Assembly: GCF_017744445.1 (NCBI RefSeq)
Contig: NZ_JAGIBH010000006.1
Coordinates: forward strand, 124,001 to 188,000
Origin: Caulobacter sp.
Lineage (GTDB): Bacteria; Pseudomonadota; Alphaproteobacteria; Caulobacterales; Caulobacteraceae
DNA: 64,000 nucleotides
Reading direction: 5' to 3'
Shown piece after piece: positions 59,134-64,000 of the stretch (the first letter of the stretch is position 1; every line of letters starts with the position of its first letter). Below the pieces are notes generated by a model. That model made no database searches. It was not told the DNA's origin and was given only the letters and a program-made list of their open reading frames with translations. The position numbers and the translations under genes are program-made.

Positions 59134-62097
59134 TCAGAATTCGTAGGTCACGCCGAGCGTGAAGGTGCGGCCGCTGACCGTGCGGGCGGTCAGGCGCTGT
59201 TCGGTGATATCGTTGTACTGGGTGATCGGGGCGTTGGTCAGGTTGACCCCCTCGACCACGATCTTGAGGCCGCCGGCGGTGTTGTAGTGGGCGGCGAAGT
59301 CGATGTTGTTGCTGGCCTTGTAGCCCGAGCCGATCGAACCCTGGCCGCCGGGACCATCCAGATAGCCCGCGCGATAGGCCGACGAGACCCGCGCGCCCCA
59401 GCGCTTGGTCTCGTAGTAGAGCGTGGCGTTCGAGGTCCATTTCGACAGCTGGAACAGGTCCAGCATGATCGAGGCGTCGTCGATCAGCACGTTGGAGCGG
59501 CCGGCGGCGCGGGTGACGTTGCCGACGAAGCCCAGGCCATTGAACGGGGCGGGCAGGAAGTCGAAGTCGCGCTGCATCGCCAGCTCGATCCCGCGGATCG
59601 AGGCGCCGTCGCCGTTCACCGGTCGCACGAAGCTGTAGACGGTGTCGGGGCCGTTGCCCGGCGACAGGAACTCCAGCGGATAGCCCGTCGAGCCGTACGC
59701 CACCGAGTTGGTCGCGGTGGTAATGAACGAGTCCATCCGCTTGTAAAACAGGCTGATGGCGAAATAACCCTGGCGGCCCTGATAGACCTCCAACGCGCCT
59801 TCGATCGCATCGGCCAGGAACGGGCGCAGGTTGGGGTTGCCGGCCGAGATGGTGCCGCCGAACGGGGCGGAGTTTACGTTGCCGGCCGCGCGCAGGTCCG
59901 ACAGGCTGGGCCGGCTGATGTTGCGGTTGGCCGAGACGCGCGCCACCACGGAAGGCGTGAGGTCCAGCGCCAGGTTGAAGGCCGGCAGCACGCCGTCATA
60001 GGCGCTGTGGATCGTGGCCGGCTCCAGCTTGGTCCCGGTATTGACCATCCCTGCCGAGGTCAGGTCGGTCGTGTACCAGCGCAGGCCTAGGTCCCCGCGC
60101 CAGCGCTTGTCGCCGACGACGCCGCGGGCGCGGGCCATCAGATAGGCGGCCCAGGTCTTTTCGGTGATCGAATAGTCGGTGCCGGGCTGGTCGTCGGCCG
60201 CGCCCAGGTCGCGCGGCACGCCCAGGCGGGCGAAGGTCGCGTCGATGTCGCCGACGATGTAGGGCCGCAGAGACTTCTCGAAGATCAGTTCCTTGACCGC
60301 CTGGGGCGCGGGGCCGCCGGTCGGATAGTCGGTGCGGCCGCGCCGGGAATAGCCGTCGTTGCGGAAGGCCTTGTACTGCAGCCCGCCTTCGATCGTCAGG
60401 GTGGGGGCGGCCTGGTAGTCGAAGTCCAGCCGGCCGGTGGTGAACTGGTTGACGATCTGGTCCTCGCGCGTGTCGGCGCGCATCAGGCTCCATTGCGCGG
60501 GATCGGCGGGATCGAAGCCGTAGGTGTTGCTGGCCGCCGCGTCGCCGCCCCGCAGGTCGTAGCTGAAGGCCTTGTTGCTGGCCTGCAGGAAGATCTTGTC
60601 GAAGACCGGCCCCTCGAAGTCCGACTTTGAATAGCCGGCCATGGCCCGCAGGCGCAGGCGATCGGCGGCCTGCCACTCGCCGCTCAGCGCGCCTTGCAGG
60701 AAGACCGTCGAGTCCTCCGATCGCTTGTGTTCGCTGCGCAGGTCCACGCCGCCGGAATAGTCGGCATAGACCAGGCTGTTGCCCCGGACTTCGGCGGCGC
60801 GCAGGCGCTGAGTTCCCTTGACGTCGCCGGTCAGCGGATTGTCGCCGGCGCTGGCCAGCGAGAACTCGTCGCGGTCGTTGGAGAGGCGGCCATACAGCAG
60901 GTCGGCGCCCAGCTTCAGGCGATCGCCGGGCTCGTATTGCAGGGCCAGGGTGACGCCCAGGCGCTCGCGATGGTCGAACCAGGTCGAATAGCTCTGGGCG
61001 ATCGGCATGACGACCCGGCCGGCTCCGGTCGCCATCAGGCGTCGGGCGACACCGGGATCGATCCCCGGCCCGATATTGGCCGCGCCGAACGTCACCGGCG
61101 TCCAGCCCCAGTTACGATAGCCGTACTCGTTGGCGTCGTTCTCGCTGTAGGCCACCGAGACCAGCGCCCCGAAGTCGCCCCAGCGCCGCGAGGCCAGGGC
61201 CGCGACGCGCGGGCTGACCGAACCGGTGGCGCTGTTGGTCAAGGCCTTGGCCGAGAAGGCCAGCTTGTCGCCCGCATAGTCGAACGGCTTGGCGGTGCGC
61301 AGCTCGACGGTGCCGCCGATGCCGCCCTCGTCCTGGTCGACGGCGTACGACTTCCAGACCGTGACCTTGTTGAAGAGCTCGCTGGCGAAGATCGAATAGT
61401 CGAAGGCCCGGGTGCGGCTGACGGAGCCGCGATTGTCCATGCCCGAGGCGGTCGAGGCCGAGACCTCCATGCCGTTCAGCTGGGCGCGGGTGAAGTCGGG
61501 GCCCAGCCCCCGCAGGGCGATCTGGCGGCCCTCGCCGGTGTCGCGCGAGATGGTCATGCCGGGCACGCGCTGCAGGGACTCGGCCAGGTTCAGATCCGGG
61601 AAGGCGGCGATGTCCTCGGCCAGGATCACTTCCTGGTCGCCGGCCACGCTGCGTTTCAGGTCGCGGGCGTGCTGCATCGTCTCGCGAAAGCCGGTGACCA
61701 CGACGGCGTCAACCTGGGTGGCGGCCTCGGGCGGCGGGGCGTGGCGCATGGGCGGGGGAGGCGGCAGGGCGGCGAGGGGGGAGGCCTCGCGCAAGACATA
61801 GCCGCCGCCCGCCGCGACAGCGTGCAGGTTCTGGCCATCGATCAGCCGCTCCAGCGCTTGGGCCGGCGTCAGCAGGCCGCGCACGCCCCGGCTGGTGCGA
61901 TGGCGGATGTCGGCCAGGGTCATGACCGGCACGTCGGCCTGGCGCGAGAAGGTGTTCAGGGCTCGGGACAGGTCGCCGCCCTCGATGGCGAAGCGGCGCG
62001 GCGCCTCGGCGCGTGCGGGCGCGACGGCGGTCAGGGCCAGCATCGAGCCGGCCAATACCGACCCCGAACGCGACAGCCAGGCGCGCCGTGCCGCCAT
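59134..62097 (-). CDS. TonB-dependent receptor with STN signalling domain
   Basis: 987-residue receptor. Signal peptide ends APARA (about residue 31). It is followed by the secretin/TonB N-terminus (STN) domain (residues about 35-105: RRFAIEGGDLSRALNTFSRQADVPVMTLADIRHRTSRGVRGLLTPAQALERLIDGQNLHAVA), a proline-rich linker, the TonB box/plug (VDAVVVTGFRETMQHARDLKRS) and a large barrel ending LGVTYEF. The STN domain is what couples ligand binding to FecR. ATG 62097 follows GAGG. With FecI and FecR just downstream it is the sensor receptor of the cluster. Ligand unknown. Confidence 0.95.
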   Translation of the reverse strand: MAARRAWLSRSGSVLAGSMLALTAVAPARAEAPRRFAIEGGDLSRALNTFSRQADVPVMTLADIRHRTSRGVRGLLTPAQALERLIDGQNLHAVAAGGGYVLREASPLAALPPPPPMRHAPPPEAATQVDAVVVTGFRETMQHARDLKRSVAGDQEVILAEDIAAFPDLNLAESLQRVPGMTISRDTGEGRQIALRGLGPDFTRAQLNGMEVSASTASGMDNRGSVSRTRAFDYSIFASELFNKVTVWKSYAVDQDEGGIGGTVELRTAKPFDYAGDKLAFSAKALTNSATGSVSPRVAALASRRWGDFGALVSVAYSENDANEYGYRNWGWTPVTFGAANIGPGIDPGVARRLMATGAGRVVMPIAQSYSTWFDHRERLGVTLALQYEPGDRLKLGADLLYGRLSNDRDEFSLASAGDNPLTGDVKGTQRLRAAEVRGNSLVYADYSGGVDLRSEHKRSEDSTVFLQGALSGEWQAADRLRLRAMAGYSKSDFEGPVFDKIFLQASNKAFSYDLRGGDAAASNTYGFDPADPAQWSLMRADTREDQIVNQFTTGRLDFDYQAAPTLTIEGGLQYKAFRNDGYSRRGRTDYPTGGPAPQAVKELIFEKSLRPYIVGDIDATFARLGVPRDLGAADDQPGTDYSITEKTWAAYLMARARGVVGDKRWRGDLGLRWYTTDLTSAGMVNTGTKLEPATIHSAYDGVLPAFNLALDLTPSVVARVSANRNISRPSLSDLRAAGNVNSAPFGGTISAGNPNLRPFLADAIEGALEVYQGRQGYFAISLFYKRMDSFITTATNSVAYGSTGYPLEFLSPGNGPDTVYSFVRPVNGDGASIRGIELAMQRDFDFLPAPFNGLGFVGNVTRAAGRSNVLIDDASIMLDLFQLSKWTSNATLYYETKRWGARVSSAYRAGYLDGPGGQGSIGSGYKASNNIDFAAHYNTAGGLKIVVEGVNLTNAPITQYNDITEQRLTARTVSGRTFTLGVTYEF

Positions 62098-62189
62098 CAA
62101 GGTCCTCACAACGGCGGCCGGCAAAGCTTCCGACGCCCGGGCGAACCCCTACAAACGGCGTATGTCAGTAATTTGAAGGTCGGCGTTCG

Positions 62190-62226
62190 CAAAAAGAAGG
62201 CCGCCGTCCGGGAAGGACGGCGGCCC
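62190..62226 (-). terminator. Rho-independent terminator of the minus-strand TonB receptor
   Basis: Minus strand: perfect 11-bp stem GGCCGCCGTCC/GGACGGCGGCC with a 5-nt loop, followed by TTCTTTTTG. It lies 26 bp after the stop of the receptor at 62252-64000 and before the next receptor, so the two receptors are separate transcription units or attenuated readthrough. Confidence 0.8.
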
Positions 62227-62251
62227 CAAGTTCAGGGGATCGATAGAGGGG

Positions 62252-64000
62252 TTAGAACTCGTAGGTCGCGCCGATCAGGATCGTGCGGCCCGAGCTCACG
62301 TTCACCGTGGTCCGCTGGGCGGCGATGTCGGTGAACTGGATGCTGTGCTCGTTGGAAAGGTTGATGCCTTCGACGGTCAGCTTCAGGCCCGACAGCAGGT
62401 TGTAGTGGGCGGCGAAGTCGATGTTGTTGGTGGCCTTGTAACCGTCGCCGATGTTGCCGTTGCCGCCGGCGCCGGTCAGGTACTTGTCCCGATAGGCGGT
62501 CGACAGGCGCATGCCCCACTTGTCGGTCTCGTAGTAGATCGTGGCGTTGGCCGAGTACTTCGACAGCTGGAACAGCGGCAGGGTCACCGACTGACCGCTG
62601 ATGATCACCGGCGAGGAGCCGTCGGCATAGGTGCCGTTGGCCACGACGCCCAGGTGGTCGAACGGCGCCGGCAGGAAGGTGAAGTCACGCTGGAACGCGA
62701 CTTCCAGGCCCTGGATGTCGGCGCCGGGGCCGTTCACCGGACGGCTGACGTTGTACAGGATCGAGCCGTCCTGGCCCGGCAGCAGGAACGACAGCGGGAA
62801 GCCGGTCTGCGAGTACGGCATGATGCTGGTCTGCGACGTGATGAACGACGTCAGCTTCTTGTAGAAGACGCCGACCGTGAACGAGCCGACCTTGCCATCG
62901 TAGAACTCCAGCGAGCCTTCGATCGAGTCCGAGGTGAAGGGCGTCAGGTTCGGGTTGCCGGTGCTGATCGTGCCGCCGAACGGAGCGGTGGTCAGCGAGC
63001 CGGCGGCGGCCAGGTCGCCCAGGGCCGGGCGGCTGATGTCGCGGTTGGCGCTGAAGCGGACGACCATGCCTTCGTTGACGTCGACGGCCACGTTCAGGGC
63101 GGGCAGCCAGCCGTTGTACTTGTGCTTGATCGATACCGGCTGGAGGCTGGTGCCGGTGTTCAGCATGCCGTCCGAGCTGAGCTCGGTCGAATAGTAGCGG
63201 ACGCCGGCGTTGGCGCGCACGCCCTTGCCCAGGATCTGGGTGTTCAGGTCGTATTGCAGGTAGGCCGCCTTGGTTTCCTCGGTCACCGTGTAGTTGGTGC
63301 CGGGGGTGGCGAACTTGGCGCCCTGGGCTTCCAGGTCACGCGTCTGGCCGATCAGGGCGTAGACCGGATCGACGTCGCCGACGACATAGGCGCCCAGCGA
63401 CTTGAACGGCACGACCAGCTTCAGGTTGTCCGGAATCTTGGTGTTGGCCGGGACGTTCTTGAACTGCTTGTCGCCCCACTGCGCGCCGAAGTTCTTGAAC
63501 TTCTTGTACGAGACGCCGCCCTTGAAGCTGGAGGTCTCGTTCAGGGCGTAGTCGCCGTCGAACTTGGCGTTGGTGTACTCCGACGCGATCTTGTTTTCCT
63601 GGGTGTCCATCCGCATCAGGTCCCACTTGGCGGGATCGGTGACGCCGGCGCCGTAGGTGTTGACCGGCATGGACGGACGGTCGTCGTAGCTGAAGGCGTA
63701 GTTCTTGGATTCCAGGAACACCTTGTCGAAGACCGGCAGGGCGTAGGTCGACTTCGAATAGCCGACCAGGCCGGTCAGAAGCAGCTTGTCGGTCGCCTGG
63801 TAGCTGCCGTTCAGACCCAGTTGGTAGAACTTGGTCTTGTCTTCCTCGCGATTGAACTCGCTGCGGATGTCGACGCCGGTGTAGCTGGAGGCGATCAGGG
63901 TGTTGCCCTGGATCACGGCGCTCTGCATCACCTGGGTGCCGGTGATGTTGCCGGTCAGGCTGTTGATGCCCGAGGTGGCCAGCGAGAAGTTCTGGCGGCT
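62252..64000 (-). CDS. TonB-dependent receptor (partial, 5' end beyond window)
   Basis: C-terminal 582 residues of a TonB-dependent receptor; the open frame continues past the window edge, and the residues before the first in-window Met (SRQNFSLATSGINSLTGNITGTQVM) match the paralogue at the same place (DEFSLASAGDNPLTGDVKGTQ). The barrel ends GATYEF, with blocks such as GFPLSFLLPGQDGSILYNVSRPVNGPGADIQGLEVAFQRDFTFLPAPFDHLGVV nearly repeated in the downstream receptor. The two are therefore tandem duplicates that have diverged. Whether it has its own STN domain lies outside the window. Confidence 0.93.
   Translation of the reverse strand, partial: SRQNFSLATSGINSLTGNITGTQVMQSAVIQGNTLIASSYTGVDIRSEFNREEDKTKFYQLGLNGSYQATDKLLLTGLVGYSKSTYALPVFDKVFLESKNYAFSYDDRPSMPVNTYGAGVTDPAKWDLMRMDTQENKIASEYTNAKFDGDYALNETSSFKGGVSYKKFKNFGAQWGDKQFKNVPANTKIPDNLKLVVPFKSLGAYVVGDVDPVYALIGQTRDLEAQGAKFATPGTNYTVTEETKAAYLQYDLNTQILGKGVRANAGVRYYSTELSSDGMLNTGTSLQPVSIKHKYNGWLPALNVAVDVNEGMVVRFSANRDISRPALGDLAAAGSLTTAPFGGTISTGNPNLTPFTSDSIEGSLEFYDGKVGSFTVGVFYKKLTSFITSQTSIMPYSQTGFPLSFLLPGQDGSILYNVSRPVNGPGADIQGLEVAFQRDFTFLPAPFDHLGVVANGTYADGSSPVIISGQSVTLPLFQLSKYSANATIYYETDKWGMRLSTAYRDKYLTGAGGNGNIGDGYKATNNIDFAAHYNLLSGLKLTVEGINLSNEHSIQFTDIAAQRTTVNVSSGRTILIGATYEF

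Overview
The window is chromosomal DNA from a GC-rich alphaproteobacterium, almost certainly Caulobacter. The clearest evidence is the run fliQ-fliR-flhB-cckA (15827-20155). Its CckA has the phospho-acceptors at H322 and D625, almost the same numbering as the C. crescentus protein, and a CtrA-type box lies upstream of fliQ. Four large TonB-dependent receptors, CtrA-like TTAA-N7-TTAA motifs and many GTG starts fit the same genus. There is no rRNA, intact tRNA, CRISPR array, IS element or prophage; the DNA reads as core and lineage-specific chromosome.

Layout. 1-7296: a TonB-dependent receptor, then three tandem paralogous exported zinc-metallopeptidase-like proteins with TPR-like C-termini. 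7321-11357: prfC, two unknown proteins, methylglyoxal synthase (mgsA) and a degenerate RNase H-like protein. 11358-20155: an AT-rich promoter region with a CtrA-type box, a helical-repeat protein, a free-standing TonB-C-like domain, a MASE1-type hybrid kinase on the minus strand, then fliQRflhB and cckA. 20196-26105: a DUF5060-type glycoside hydrolase, a DUF4199/LuxR pair, small proteins, and a divergent MFS/TetR pair sharing two operators. 26102-33005: MeaB chaperone, a YbjQ-type protein, two DUF4112 proteins, a Uma2 nuclease-like protein behind a perfect 30-bp palindrome, and both subunits of methylmalonyl-CoA mutase. 33006-39798: nitronate monooxygenase, a DUF2793 protein, a yybP-ykoY (Mn2+) riboswitch with its GDT1/UPF0016 Mn exporter, a fused 5-oxoprolinase carrying a tRNA-Cys-like insert, and a low-molecular-weight tyrosine phosphatase. 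39933-45063: an unknown Cys-rich protein behind paired operators, then a split version of the E. coli yjfI-J-K-L-M-C set (DUF2170, PspA, DUF2491, DUF350, DUF1190, glutathionylspermidine-synthase-like). 45287-50439: exported catabolic enzymes (PL10 pectate lyase, CutC/aspartylglucosaminidase pair, dienelactone hydrolase, purine nucleoside permease). 50530-55518: a MarR-controlled FUSC/DUF1656/HlyD/NodT efflux operon. 55574-64000: a TonB receptor without a signal peptide, then, on the minus strand, a FecI/FecR surface-signalling set with two paralogous TonB receptors, the last cut by the window edge.

How the genes work together: much of the region deals with the envelope (outer-membrane uptake, efflux, secreted hydrolases, membrane-stress proteins). 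Several modules carry legible cis-regulation: TetR and MarR double operators, a Mn2+ riboswitch with a ribosome-site-masking hairpin, CtrA boxes and FecI/FecR. Three intergenic regions hold inverted pairs of REP-like palindromes. The observations most worth a second look are the tRNA-Cys-like segment inside the 5-oxoprolinase gene, the metallopeptidase triplet with mixed Sec/Tat signals, the ribbon-helix-helix-like domain fused to the YjfI homologue, the paired TTGCGA-N5-TCGCAA operators, and the RNase H-like protein without catalytic residues. All functions are read from sequence by eye; no database search was run.
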